In this document: in pieces, positions 18,071 through 26,797 of the stretch
How positions within the stretch are numbered: position 1 is the first letter of the stretch
Layout: every line of letters starts with the position of its first letter
From: SAR324 cluster bacterium
Lineage (GTDB): Bacteria; SAR324; XYD2-FULL-50-16
NCBI GenBank assembly: GCA_028282885.1
Contig: JANQGX010000073.1
Span: 1 to 64,000, forward strand
Reading direction: 5' to 3'
DNA length: 64,000 bases
Notes under the pieces: model-generated
What the model saw: the letters and a program-made list of their open reading frames with translations, nothing else
Told to the model about the DNA's origin: nothing
Database searches by the model: none
Program-made: the position numbers and the translations under genes

Positions 18071-19654
18071 ATGCAAATGCGCGTTTTTATCAGTCAACTT
18101 GTTCTGCTTATGTTGCTCTCGTTAATACCTGTCAGCATCACTGCCCAGGTCGGGGGGAAACAGGAAGCCGGTGTATCGCCCGCAACCTCAGTGGGAAACG
18201 TGTCCCAGGCTGTACACTCCATTGTATCCAACAGGTTTGAAAGTTTACTGTCCAAGTCTTATCGCCTGGTTTCCCGGGAGCAATACAAGAAGGCCGAGGA
18301 TCAGGTTTTCGCATCCCTTGATATCGAACAGTGTACCGAAGCCTATTGTATTCGCAAAATCCAGGAAATTCTGCAAGTCGAGCGCCTGTTCTTTTTAAGT
18401 ATTTCCCAAGAGGAAAAACTCATACAATTAAATATCACACTCGTCAAAAACGAAGACAGGCTGATTGAGGAGTCCGTCTGTGACGATTGCTCCATTCCCC
18501 GGATCTATGAGCAGCTTGGCGAACTGGTGGAAAAAATCGTAAATAGCGACTTGGGATCCGCCGGAAATCAATTGGCAGTTAAAAGAACAGGAAAAATTCT
18601 GATTTCTTCGGATCCTACCGATGCGAATATTATCCTGGACGGAAACAGAATCCCATTCACGACCGAAACTCTGCTGGAAGGTATTTCTGCCGGTCAGCAT
18701 ACCATCACTGTTTTCAAGGACAAGGTCGGGGCATCAAGGACCTTTCAACTGATGCCTGACGAGATCAAAGAAATTGGCCTGACGCTTTCGGAGTTCATAA
18801 AAGTACGAATCAACTCAGATCCAATCAGGGCCGATGTGTATATCGACGGGCGAAAAGCCGATCAACAGACTCCTGTCACAGTTGAAATGGAGAGCGGCTG
18901 GCACCAGATCGAATTCCGACATTCGGATTTTCCAACGGTCATCGAACATTTTCTGGCGGATCACTCAAGAATTAATCTGCTTGAAACCAATCTGCAAAAG
19001 AAGTCGGTGAGGGTGACCCTGGAAATGAAACCGGCCGATTCACTGTTGTCGGTTAACGGCAACCAGGTTGGTGAACCGGAGAAGGAAGGGTTTGAAGCCA
19101 TGACAGACACCAGGACGATTACGTTTTCGATGCCCCCGGGGACCCACAAAATCAAACTGTCGCATCCACAGGCGACTGGCCCGATTGAAAAAAACATCAC
19201 GCTGGTTGCCGGTAATGAACAGTTCCAGGACACCATGGAGTTGCAGCTTAAGAGAAGCTATGTTGACGATCTAATCTACCTGGATGATATGTCAGGTTGG
19301 AGGTGGAAATACCGACTATCGGGTATTGGGACGCTCCTCTTCGCCGCTTATGCTTATTCCGAGTATCAGAATGCAGTAAAAGCAAACGAAGAATACAATT
19401 CCGCATATGATCAAATGATGGCTGCTCCCTCTGCCCGGGAGTCTGAAACTTATGCCCAAAAAACCGATGAATACCGGGATAAGATAGAAACCCATAACAA
19501 AACATCGCAAACAGCGGCAATTGTTTCCCTTTGCCTGTTTGGCCTGACAACCTTGATCTGGCTGGACGAACCGGAAAAGCCGCAAACGATTTCCGTTATA
19601 CCGTATTGGACACCCGCAGGCAAAATGGGACTGACGCATACCACGGTCTTTTAA
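18071..19654 (+). CDS. PEGA-repeat exported membrane protein
   Basis: A 527-residue protein with an N-terminal signal peptide (VFISQLVLLMLLSLIPVSITA). Residues ~80-165 are a cysteine-containing alpha/beta domain of unknown type. Three PEGA-like beta modules follow: ~172-225 (ISSDPTDANIILDGN), ~243-300 (INSDPIRADVYIDGR) and ~311-380 (a diverged copy). Two membrane helices near ~420-440 and ~478-498 flank a charged helical segment. PEGA domains occur in envelope proteins and S-layer-like assemblies and may bind ligands or peptidoglycan-associated partners. It starts a rightward transcript with two Lcl_C genes. The first codon has a weak ribosome site; the ATG two codons later is equally possible. 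Confidence 0.8.
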   Translation: MQMRVFISQLVLLMLLSLIPVSITAQVGGKQEAGVSPATSVGNVSQAVHSIVSNRFESLLSKSYRLVSREQYKKAEDQVFASLDIEQCTEAYCIRKIQEILQVERLFFLSISQEEKLIQLNITLVKNEDRLIEESVCDDCSIPRIYEQLGELVEKIVNSDLGSAGNQLAVKRTGKILISSDPTDANIILDGNRIPFTTETLLEGISAGQHTITVFKDKVGASRTFQLMPDEIKEIGLTLSEFIKVRINSDPIRADVYIDGRKADQQTPVTVEMESGWHQIEFRHSDFPTVIEHFLADHSRINLLETNLQKKSVRVTLEMKPADSLLSVNGNQVGEPEKEGFEAMTDTRTITFSMPPGTHKIKLSHPQATGPIEKNITLVAGNEQFQDTMELQLKRSYVDDLIYLDDMSGWRWKYRLSGIGTLLFAAYAYSEYQNAVKANEEYNSAYDQMMAAPSARESETYAQKTDEYRDKIETHNKTSQTAAIVSLCLFGLTTLIWLDEPEKPQTISVIPYWTPAGKMGLTHTTVF

Positions 19655-19682
19655 GTCAACCTCAAAGCCTCCTCGTGACTAA

Positions 19683-21464
19683 ATGATGACATTCGACATG
19701 ATACCTGCCCCAGTGAAAACGATAAGTTATTTTCTCTCTTTTGTTCTGATACTGACCGTCGTACCTGCCTGCAAGGTTGACGTGCCGGAAAGTGGATTTG
19801 ACAGTTACAAGGATACAACAAGTCCTACTGTTGTTTCGGTCAGTCCGGCAGACGGCTCGACAGGTGTCGATCTTAATCCGGACGGATTTGTTTCAATCAC
19901 CTTCTCCGAGGAAATGGACGAATCAAGCCTGAACTCAGTAACATTCGGGATCAGCGATGAAAACACAGATCTTTCCGGTACTTATGATTGTTTCGAAACC
20001 ACCTGTACATTCTCTTCTTCTGATATTCTGCACTATTCCGAGACCTACACGGTAACACTGTCCACAGGAATAAAAGATGCCGGTGGAGTCGACCTTGACC
20101 AGGCGTATACCTGGAGCTTTGAGACCAACTCCCTGGCAGCTTCTGTCAGTCCGACAGACGGGTCAACAGACGTAGCTCCCATACCAACGGAATTTGTTTC
20201 GGTTACTTTTCCCGCCCAAATGGATGAATCCAGTCTGACGACCCAAACATTCACTATTAATGATGGAGACAATGATCTCTCCGGTACCTACAGTTGTGCA
20301 GGTTCGACCTGTTCGTTCACATCAACAGACAGCCTGCACTATAACGATACCTACACCGTGAGTCTGTCCCCTGACATTAAGGATGCGGCTGGCTCGGAGT
20401 TCAACCAGGCCTACACCTGGAGCTTCAACACCGGTTCGTTCATTAGCTCCACCATACCGGCTGATGGGTCGACCGATGTTCCCATAGAATCGATTGAAAT
20501 CACAATCAATGCCTTTGAGGTTGTGAATTCCACGACGGCAACTACTGCCAACATAAGCCTGATGGAAGGAGAGAATACAATTTCAGGGTCGGTATCCAGC
20601 AACGACAATGTTATCACTTTTGCACCATCCACCACCTTAAAAACGAATTCGCTTCATACGGTCACTATTTCAGCCGATGTAACAGATATCAATAATTCCC
20701 GCATGGTTCAGGACTATAGTTGGAGCTTTACAACAGGTGGCGCCTTCACGGCGACCGCCGGCACATTACAAACTGCAAAAAATCTGTCCAGATCCATGGT
20801 ATTATCGACCAACCTGAACAATACCAGTGGCATCAGCTATTCCATAACTGCAGGTCCCTCCCACGGAAGCGCAAGTATTTCAGGGGATTCTGTTCTGTAT
20901 AGCCCATCTGCCGATTATACGGGATCTGATCAGTTTTCCTATCAGGCCAATAATGGCGTTGAAGACTCAACATCTGCCAGTATTACCGTCACTGTTAATC
21001 CGTGGTTGCCGGACACGGGGCAGACAACCCTTTTTTCGGGTAACAATGATGTTACCGGAGAGGATGGCGATTATAATTTTAATTCTCCATCCTATACTGA
21101 CAATTCAAATGGAACCGTGACGGATAACATCACCGGGCTGATCTGGCAGCAATCCGATGATGACACAACACGAAACTGGTCGGATGCCGTGGAATACTGT
21201 GATAACCTGAGCCTGGGAAGTACCGGCGGTTGGCGTCTACCGACCGTTGACGAGTTGGATGGAATCCTTATCCTTGAAGTAGACAAAGATGAACCCACTA
21301 TCAATACTGTTTTTTCCGGTACCGAACTCTTGAAGTACTGGACTTCCACCACACATGCAGTTATTTCGGGATCGGCATGGGTTGTGGAATTTAAAGTAGG
21401 TACAGTGAATTATGAGGACAAAACAAACAGTCATTATACCCGCTGTGTTCGAAGTGGAAACTAA
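19683..21464 (+). CDS. Lipoprotein with Big_5/Ig-like repeats and Lcl_C (DUF1566) domain
   Basis: A 593-residue predicted lipoprotein. The signal sequence ends in the lipobox VVPAC, giving a lipidated Cys30. Three Ig-like Big_5 repeats follow (~45-155, 156-265, 266-355), each opening with a P-x-D/A-GSTDV pattern, containing M(D)ESSL and closing with YTWSF-type strands. A cadherin-like Ig module spans ~360-445. The last ~130 residues form an Lcl_C/DUF1566 module (NGTVTDNITGLIWQQ, GGWRLPTVDEL, YWTST, RCVRSG), related to the C-type lectin fold. It should be displayed on the outer membrane as an adhesion or ligand-binding protein. Its stop overlaps the start of a second Lcl_C gene. Confidence 0.85.
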   Translation: MMTFDMIPAPVKTISYFLSFVLILTVVPACKVDVPESGFDSYKDTTSPTVVSVSPADGSTGVDLNPDGFVSITFSEEMDESSLNSVTFGISDENTDLSGTYDCFETTCTFSSSDILHYSETYTVTLSTGIKDAGGVDLDQAYTWSFETNSLAASVSPTDGSTDVAPIPTEFVSVTFPAQMDESSLTTQTFTINDGDNDLSGTYSCAGSTCSFTSTDSLHYNDTYTVSLSPDIKDAAGSEFNQAYTWSFNTGSFISSTIPADGSTDVPIESIEITINAFEVVNSTTATTANISLMEGENTISGSVSSNDNVITFAPSTTLKTNSLHTVTISADVTDINNSRMVQDYSWSFTTGGAFTATAGTLQTAKNLSRSMVLSTNLNNTSGISYSITAGPSHGSASISGDSVLYSPSADYTGSDQFSYQANNGVEDSTSASITVTVNPWLPDTGQTTLFSGNNDVTGEDGDYNFNSPSYTDNSNGTVTDNITGLIWQQSDDDTTRNWSDAVEYCDNLSLGSTGGWRLPTVDELDGILILEVDKDEPTINTVFSGTELLKYWTSTTHAVISGSAWVVEFKVGTVNYEDKTNSHYTRCVRSGN

Positions 21465-22069
21465 TGGAAAAGAAAATCACTCCTTCAGACATGCTTAAAG
21501 AATCAATGTCAATAACTGTCATCATCAACCAAGCAGACGATGGATGGTTGAATTCAATCAATGCATTTATGAAGAAAACTTGCAAGAGTTTACTGATCGG
21601 TATCCTTGTCTCTCTTTTTTCCAGCGGTTTTACGACAGCTTCCGACCTGGAAGATAACGGAGATGGCACCGTGACGGACTTTGAAACCGGCTTAATCTGG
21701 CAACAGGGGGAGAGCAGTGAGAGTGATATAGCAGGGGGAGCATCAACCGTGGAATGGGAGAATGCCATTTTATATTGTGAAGATCTTGAGCTGGCCGGTT
21801 ATACTGATTGGCGGCTGCCCAACCACAAGGAGTTGAGATCCCTGGTCGATTACGAAAGGTACAATCCGACCCTGGATACGACCTTTTTCCCAACCGCGGG
21901 CGCCTATAATTACTGGACCTCCACTACCTGTAAGACGTATGATAATGATGGGTATGAGGTTACAGCCAATGCCTGGGCGGTTAATTTCCAAACCGGCCAA
22001 GTTGATGGTTCCTACAAAAGTATATCCGGTGTTATTCCCAGGGCTCGTTGCGTTCGTGGAGGACTTTAA
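21464..22069 (+). CDS. Small secreted Lcl_C (DUF1566) protein
   Basis: A 201-residue protein, essentially one Lcl_C/DUF1566 domain: DNGDGTVTDFETGLIWQQG, TDWRLPNHKELRSLVDYE, YWTSTTC, RARCVRGG. It repeats the C-terminal domain of the preceding lipoprotein. The first ATG overlaps the previous stop codon (TAATG), suggesting coupled translation. The methionine at 21569 begins a clear signal peptide (MKKTCKSLLIGILVSLFSSGF) and may be the true start, giving 166 residues. The product should be secreted or periplasmic. A pairwise comparison of the two Lcl_C domains would show whether this is a recent duplication; by eye the motifs are shared but the loops differ. Confidence 0.82.
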   Translation: MEKKITPSDMLKESMSITVIINQADDGWLNSINAFMKKTCKSLLIGILVSLFSSGFTTASDLEDNGDGTVTDFETGLIWQQGESSESDIAGGASTVEWENAILYCEDLELAGYTDWRLPNHKELRSLVDYERYNPTLDTTFFPTAGAYNYWTSTTCKTYDNDGYEVTANAWAVNFQTGQVDGSYKSISGVIPRARCVRGGL

Positions 22070-22095
22070 AAGGGGATGCAGTCAGACCCGATAAA

Positions 22096-22332
22096 TCAGA
22101 CATCTTCGACTCCTAAAAGGGAGATGGCGATTTTTAAGATCTCCTCAAGTGCTGATTGATGGTTGACGCCGGACTCATCTACAACAATCTGGAAATCGTA
22201 AGAATCCACAACGGCAACTACTGCCCGAGCCACAATTTGTGGATCCAGATCCGGCTTGAATCTACCGATACTAACACCTGTGTTGATGACTGATCGAAAA
22301 AGCCTGGTAATAACGGCGCTTAAAGCGGCTGA
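22096..22332 (-). pseudogene. TetR-family regulator, C-terminal fragment
   Basis: Read on the minus strand, 78 codons end in TGA. They encode the C-terminal ligand-domain pattern of TetR repressors, including TRLFRSVINTGVSIGRFKPD, then LDPQIVARAVVAVVDSYD and a closing helix. The frame is broken by TAA just upstream (22333-22335), and the DNA-binding half is missing. Directly beyond the break lies a short element with inverted ends (22353-22621). The gene was therefore truncated, probably by insertion or a deletion next to the element. Confidence 0.65.
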
Positions 22333-22352
22333 TTATCATATTATCGATATTA

Positions 22353-22621
22353 TCGGGTCGGACCGGTGATTTGTTGGTTAAGTGTCTGTAAATCTATATT
22401 ATTTAATTCATATTAGGAGGAAAACAAGGCTTATAACGCCCTTTTTAGTAGGAAATTCGTACGTTTAAGGGGTCTGTCTAGCCCGACTGATTCTTGAGAT
22501 TCTTTCAATGTTTCTTAAACCTGACTTATTAACCTTAAAAAGATGGGTTTACGCCCAAAAAACAGATGCTTATTGTATCTTATCGATTGATTTAAAAGAA
22601 GTAATGCCTGGTCGGACCCGA
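22353..22621. mobile_element. MITE-like element with 12-bp inverted ends (about 269 bp)
   Basis: The left end reads TCGGGTCGGACC (22353-22364) and the right end, on the other strand, TCGGGTCCGACC (22610-22621): 11 of 12 match, with partial similarity extending a further ~11 bases inward. No open frame of note lies inside. Both flanking genes are cut off close to its borders: the TetR fragment 20 bases to the left and the HIT fragment ~14 bases to the right. A related TCGGGTC motif also occurs at 22082-22093. No target-site duplication is evident, so this may be an element that took part in a deletion. Confidence 0.45.
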
Positions 22622-22841
22622 AAGGTTGAAAGGTTAGAAACTTTAATTTAAAGGCTTTATCCAATTGGTGCAGCTCCGGGACATGCTGCTTACATAGAAA
22701 CAATGTGTACCCCTTGAAAAACTGGTGATCCCCCGCCACCACATAACCGGTTTCCAATTCAGCTATGAAATGGGGATTCTCTCCATTTCTGATTTGATCT
22801 ATCCGATCACAGACTAAACAATCAGCCATTTGGACTACCAT
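22515..22841 (-). pseudogene. HIT-like nucleotide-binding protein, 3'-truncated
   Basis: The N-terminal ~65 residues match HIT-superfamily proteins closely in style: ADCLVCDRIDQIRNGENPHF, then a GDHQFFKGYTLFLCKQHV strand and an ELHQLD helix. After a KLKFL segment (about 22635) the reading frame runs into unrelated sequence and then stops. The catalytic HxHxH motif that follows in intact HIT proteins is missing, so the gene product cannot be a working hydrolase. The break lies at the right end of the inverted-repeat element. The start is a methionine at 22841 or 22829. Confidence 0.65.
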
Positions 22842-23013
22842 ATTGCTCTGTTTACATTCTGACCCCAATGAGGCCTTACAAAAAACTCAGTAGGGTTTGC
22901 GACTCCACCGAAATCATCAATCGGACAATTGTTACCCTGCTCATTGATGCAACTTTTTCCTCTTATCAACCCATAATCCTTACAGACAATGAACAGACCT
23001 TGAACAACAGCAA

Positions 23014-23466
23014 TTACTCAACAATTTTGGACAACCAATCAGGAACTCTGAACTTGCTCACGACTTGAAGTTTTGAGCCCGGCCAATTCGGATAGGGCTT
23101 GATATCCAAAATCGGTGTTCCGTTATATGCGTCCAGTCCTTTCACCGTGAGCCTGTTTTGTTTGTAATCCAGAATCTCAACAAGGCTTAGACCAATATGA
23201 TTGGGATTAACCGGCGCACGGGTGGCAAACACGCCAACATCCGGCATATCAGGATTATCGGAAAATGGCGCGTTTAAAGACGATTTAGTCATTTGGTGCA
23301 TCCAGAAAATCACATAGACATGGGAAAACTCATCTATTCCTTTGAGTCCATCGGCATATTCCGGTTTGATCACAAGTTCTGCCATCAGATTGTGATTTTT
23401 TATCTCCTCGTTTGATAATTCCTCTCTCTTCACATATCCGATAGACGATAATTCGATTTTATCCAT
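23014..23466 (-). CDS. trmO: TrmO/TsaA-family tRNA methyltransferase
   Basis: About 150 residues of the TsaA/YaeB/TrmO beta-barrel family. It opens with ELSSIGYVKRE, carries the family SHVYVIFWMHQM segment and the conserved strand GVFATRAPVNPNHIGLS (SAM-site region), and ends with LDIKPYPNWPG. TrmO uses SAM to methylate N6-threonylcarbamoyladenosine at tRNA position 37. The start at 23466 follows the family N-terminus; a methionine 17 codons upstream would add a cysteine-rich extension and cannot be excluded. It is shorter than E. coli TrmO (235 residues) because the C-terminal domain is absent, as in archaeal-type homologues. Confidence 0.85.
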   Translation of the reverse strand: MDKIELSSIGYVKREELSNEEIKNHNLMAELVIKPEYADGLKGIDEFSHVYVIFWMHQMTKSSLNAPFSDNPDMPDVGVFATRAPVNPNHIGLSLVEILDYKQNRLTVKGLDAYNGTPILDIKPYPNWPGSKLQVVSKFRVPDWLSKIVE

Positions 23467-23549
23467 GATTTGTTTAGGGTTTAGACAGCCACTACATCCA
23501 CAATGATTTTGCAACACCGGTCCGGTCGGTATTGAGTCTCTGGTCGTGA

Positions 23550-24179
23550 TCAGGAATTGATCTGCAATGAGTTAAGGCTTCTTTCTATGTCTCGGATTGA
23601 TCTTACGTGAACCGCATTGATCCCTATATTTTTTGCCCCGTTGATGTTTTCAATTGAATCGTCATAGAAAATCATCTCGTTGAGCTTTATACCCATCAAA
23701 TCTGCGACCAGTTGATAAGCTTCGGGCTCCGGTTTTCGTTTTCCGATATCCGAAGAGTCAAAGATGGTTCGGAAAACGGAAAGGGTTTTTGCAAATTTAA
23801 CAGACCACACTTTTTGGTGGGTTTGGTTTGAATTTGTGAAGACATAGAGCGGAATCCGACCCGATATTTGGTTCAATAGATCCGAAATCCCCGGAATTTC
23901 ACCTTTAAATATGGCATTCCACCCCTCTTCTAATTGGGCATCAGAAAGATCGAGTTTAAGACTTTTCCTGAGTGATCTGAAATATTCCCCGGCTGAAATC
24001 TCACCCCGTTCATGGGCCTTATAATGATGATCAAATTTAAAGTTTGATTTGATCTCCTGAATATCGCTATTTGATGCTTCGGCCCACTTGGAAAACACCA
24101 GATCAAAATCGATATCGATAACAACCCCGCCCAGATCGAACAGAAGGGCCTTAATCGGATGCTTTAAACTATTTTTCAT
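23550..24179 (-). CDS. HAD-superfamily hydrolase (subfamily IA)
   Basis: A 209-residue HAD phosphatase. Motif I is FDLGGVVID (about residues 15-23), in which the second aspartate of DxD/DxG-type sites is replaced by glycine, as in YihX-like and haloacid dehalogenase-like subgroups. Motif II is the serine/threonine strand VFTNSN, motif III is the lysine in GKRKPEP, and motif IV is IFYDDS. A helical cap lies between motifs I and II. It probably hydrolyses a small phosphorylated metabolite. It is followed 32 bases later by the trmO-like gene, so co-transcription is possible. Confidence 0.85.
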   Translation of the reverse strand: MKNSLKHPIKALLFDLGGVVIDIDFDLVFSKWAEASNSDIQEIKSNFKFDHHYKAHERGEISAGEYFRSLRKSLKLDLSDAQLEEGWNAIFKGEIPGISDLLNQISGRIPLYVFTNSNQTHQKVWSVKFAKTLSVFRTIFDSSDIGKRKPEPEAYQLVADLMGIKLNEMIFYDDSIENINGAKNIGINAVHVRSIRDIERSLNSLQINS

Positions 24180-24230
24180 TTGAAACTCAGTGCTGAAAAT
24201 CTAATATTATCAACAATTTTTACGAAATCC

Positions 24231-24328
24231 ATAGCAAACCATCCATTGATTCTCAAACCTAAGGGATTTGCAAATAGGAAAGCGACAATACCCGGTAAAT
24301 CTCACCTTTGATGTTTCATCATCCCCAA
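24231..24328. repeat. 98-bp dispersed repeat, copy B
   Basis: Second copy of the repeat at 10572-10669, 89 of 98 bases identical without gaps, same orientation. The conserved part is the right-hand 42 bases. It lies just upstream of the HAD gene start on the minus strand and between two leftward genes. Confidence 0.85.
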
Positions 24329-24624
24329 CTACAGTGATGACCGGCCCTGCTTTTGACTCAATAGCCAATAACTGTTTTAATACAGAAAATATTTTTTTCA
24401 CTCAATATGGTGGGGTGGAATATGCGTCATTTACCAAGGACTGGAACCGGCTGGAACAAAATGATCGAGATCACCGGATTCAGGATTCGTTCAGAAGAGT
24501 ACGTCAATCCATCCAACCGGAAATCTCATGCTTTCTGTTCGTATGTGAAATCCGGTTGAACAGCCTGATAAGTCTTTACATTGTTTGGAGGAAAGCTGCC
24601 GGACAAAGACTATACAGCGACCGG
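24329..24624. other. Intergenic stretch without recognisable gene
   Basis: Between repeat copy B and the end of the M48 gene the plus strand keeps an open frame into the M48 gene's complement, but its translation shows no family features and is most likely a chance frame. No terminator with a T tract is evident for the M48 gene. A decayed gene is possible but not supported by any motif I can name. Confidence 0.4.
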
Positions 24625-26577
24625 TTATTTCAGCAAGATGATATCGCTGCATTCTCCCAGGACATATTGAACAGCGATCTCTTGTTGACGGTCGTAAACA
24701 AAATAGCTGTCTGAAAACCTTTTGTACCGACCCAGGATTTCTTCAATCGAGGAACGGCTGGAACCGATTCCGAATTGATTGTCAATTCGGGGACTTTTTA
24801 CGGAAAAAAGCCGGATTGTTTCCACCACACCGTTCTCAATGGTCAATTTTGCTCCCAGTCGATCATATGTCCACAGCTCCTGGGCGCTTGGCCCCATATC
24901 GGTGGTGTCAGGTTTTCCCCAGGTGTCAATCACTTTTTTCAAACCATCGGTTACCTTAATACCATTGACCTGAAAGTATTTTTTTTCAGGTTGAGTGATT
25001 TCGATCTGGTGGATATCTGCCAAAAACCGAGCCCAGGTGGATCGCGACTCATAACGGGTCAGGTAATCATAAGCGAGGGTTTTGGATTTCTCCATGTCCC
25101 ATTCCAGCATATAAAACATCGACAGGTTGAGCAGAGGCGTAAAATAACTGAAGACAAAGGTTTTATCAACACTCTGCACCATGGAGATATGTTTTTTCAT
25201 CCTTTTCAGGGTTTCTCCCGCAAACGGCGACATCTGGGCATGTGACAGCAGTTTGGAATACTCCTTGTCAAACTGGACAGCCAGCATAAGGAGTATCTCT
25301 TCTGATTTCTTTTTGTCTCCTGCCAAGTATAAAACCATGGCTTCATTTGAAATAAAGTCAGGATGTCCGCTTTCCCTGGAGGCGCTGTGGGCCAGACTTT
25401 TGGCAAATTCTGTTTCATTTTTCTTGGGTGAATAGGCCAGCAGCAAGGCAAAGTTCGAGTTGAAACTGTGGTCTGCTGCCTCCTGCCAGGTTTTCAGGTA
25501 GAGTTGTTTTGCCTTGTAGTAGATTTTTTTATCCCCGGGGATGGTTTTCTTGGTTGACCGTCGTTCCGCCTCTTTTTTAAGCACCATATCGTCTCTGAAG
25601 CCGGCAGTGGTTATGATTCCTTTCATTTTCTGCTCTCTAACCGGTACGGTGGCAAGCCAGAGTTTGTGATAGGCGATGGTATTAGCTTTCCGCAGAAAAA
25701 TATTCTCCGGATACTGTTTTAACGCGGAATCCAGAATGTCGATTGCAACCTGAAGGTCTTTTCCCAACTGGATGTACTCAAAAGCCTGTTCCAATTTAGC
25801 TGCCATTTTGTGAAATTCGGTTCCTTCTGCATTCAAAGCTGCCACACGCTTATGCGGCGAAGGGTGGGTTGAAAAGTAGCTGGCCAGAGAACTGCCTCCC
25901 CCCGCACTTAATGACTTTTGATGAAAAACGTTCATCATGCTCAGAACGCCAATCATACGTTCGGCAGGATAACCCGCTTTCTGCAGAAGATAATAACCGG
26001 TCATATCGGCTTCGAATTCATTCTTTTGTGAGAATTTCATCATCGAGTAGTCGAAATCTCCCCCTGCTGACCCACCTTGCGCTTTCCACAATCGCAAAAA
26101 GTACTTGTATGAATGTCGGTTGATATAGTGTCCTAGCTCGTGCGCAATTACCGGCGCAATCATAACCGCTCTCAGCTCATCCCTTTTTTCCTGTGGCAGC
26201 GAAGACAAGGGAGCTTCTATCTCCCGCTCCAATTGTTCATCCATGAACTCGAGAGTTCCTGAATTGACAACGATTTTACCGTTGGGGTAACAGGCGGCAT
26301 TGAAACTACTGTCGTCGACGACCCGATAAATGGGTTTGTAATTTGTTTCACCGGAGTATCGGCTGAGTTTGCTGAAAACCATTTCCAGCGGCTTTTTCCA
26401 TTCTCCCGGGTCAATGCTCCTGGAAGAGCTGTGTTGCTCAAACCAGAAATCACTCTGGCGGTTCAGATAAAGCCAGACGTCCCGATCTGTTTTAAGATCA
26501 GCCGCCATCAATTGATTATAAGTACAAAGAACCAGTAGAAGCCATAAACTTGATTTAATTGTCCGAAGTTTCATCAT
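24625..26577 (-). CDS. Exported M48-family metallopeptidase with TPR-like region
   Basis: A 650-residue protein with a signal peptide (LWLLLVLCTYNQLMAAD). The zinc site HELGH lies at residues 146-150, and the third ligand is in NEFEADMTGYYLL about 45 residues later; all expected residues are present. Residues ~250-560 are helical repeats of TPR type. The C-terminal ~80 residues form a beta-rich domain (GIGSSRSSIEEIL) like those of SmpA/BamE-type proteins. This layout resembles periplasmic proteases such as BepA that handle outer-membrane protein assembly. It is divergent from the TPR-CHAT gene with a short shared upstream region, so the two are probably co-regulated. Confidence 0.88.
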   Translation of the reverse strand: MMKLRTIKSSLWLLLVLCTYNQLMAADLKTDRDVWLYLNRQSDFWFEQHSSSRSIDPGEWKKPLEMVFSKLSRYSGETNYKPIYRVVDDSSFNAACYPNGKIVVNSGTLEFMDEQLEREIEAPLSSLPQEKRDELRAVMIAPVIAHELGHYINRHSYKYFLRLWKAQGGSAGGDFDYSMMKFSQKNEFEADMTGYYLLQKAGYPAERMIGVLSMMNVFHQKSLSAGGGSSLASYFSTHPSPHKRVAALNAEGTEFHKMAAKLEQAFEYIQLGKDLQVAIDILDSALKQYPENIFLRKANTIAYHKLWLATVPVREQKMKGIITTAGFRDDMVLKKEAERRSTKKTIPGDKKIYYKAKQLYLKTWQEAADHSFNSNFALLLAYSPKKNETEFAKSLAHSASRESGHPDFISNEAMVLYLAGDKKKSEEILLMLAVQFDKEYSKLLSHAQMSPFAGETLKRMKKHISMVQSVDKTFVFSYFTPLLNLSMFYMLEWDMEKSKTLAYDYLTRYESRSTWARFLADIHQIEITQPEKKYFQVNGIKVTDGLKKVIDTWGKPDTTDMGPSAQELWTYDRLGAKLTIENGVVETIRLFSVKSPRIDNQFGIGSSRSSIEEILGRYKRFSDSYFVYDRQQEIAVQYVLGECSDIILLK

Positions 26578-26797
26578 TTTTATCTACCTGAGTATTAATT
26601 TAATGCCTTAATTTCAGAAAGTTGGGTCCTTTCCTGCTGTACTTCCAGGAGTAAAATAGTTAAGTTGAGTCTAAATGGTAACTTGTGAACAAGAAAACTA
26701 CAAATATAATATTCCCGGATTAGGTGTAATAACAGATAATAAGACAATCACAATGGTATTTTCAATAAGGATTCATCAAAATTTTCATCTCCCGATT
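26578..26797. promoter_or_regulatory. Shared upstream region of divergent M48 and CHAT genes
   Basis: About 220 bases between the two start codons chosen here. It must contain both promoters. A short palindrome CTTGT-GA-ACAAG lies at 26682-26693 and could be an operator; no strong -35/-10 pair is obvious. If the CHAT gene instead starts at 26675, the palindrome would be inside its coding region. Confidence 0.35.

Noticed and set aside
19683..22069. Diversity-generating retroelement
   Set aside because: The Lcl_C proteins are plausible targets, but no reverse transcriptase, template repeat or accessory gene is present in the window.
24268..24714. Open frame of 148 codons on the plus strand
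   Set aside because: It starts inside the 98-bp repeat, overlaps the M48 gene in antisense and shows no family features.
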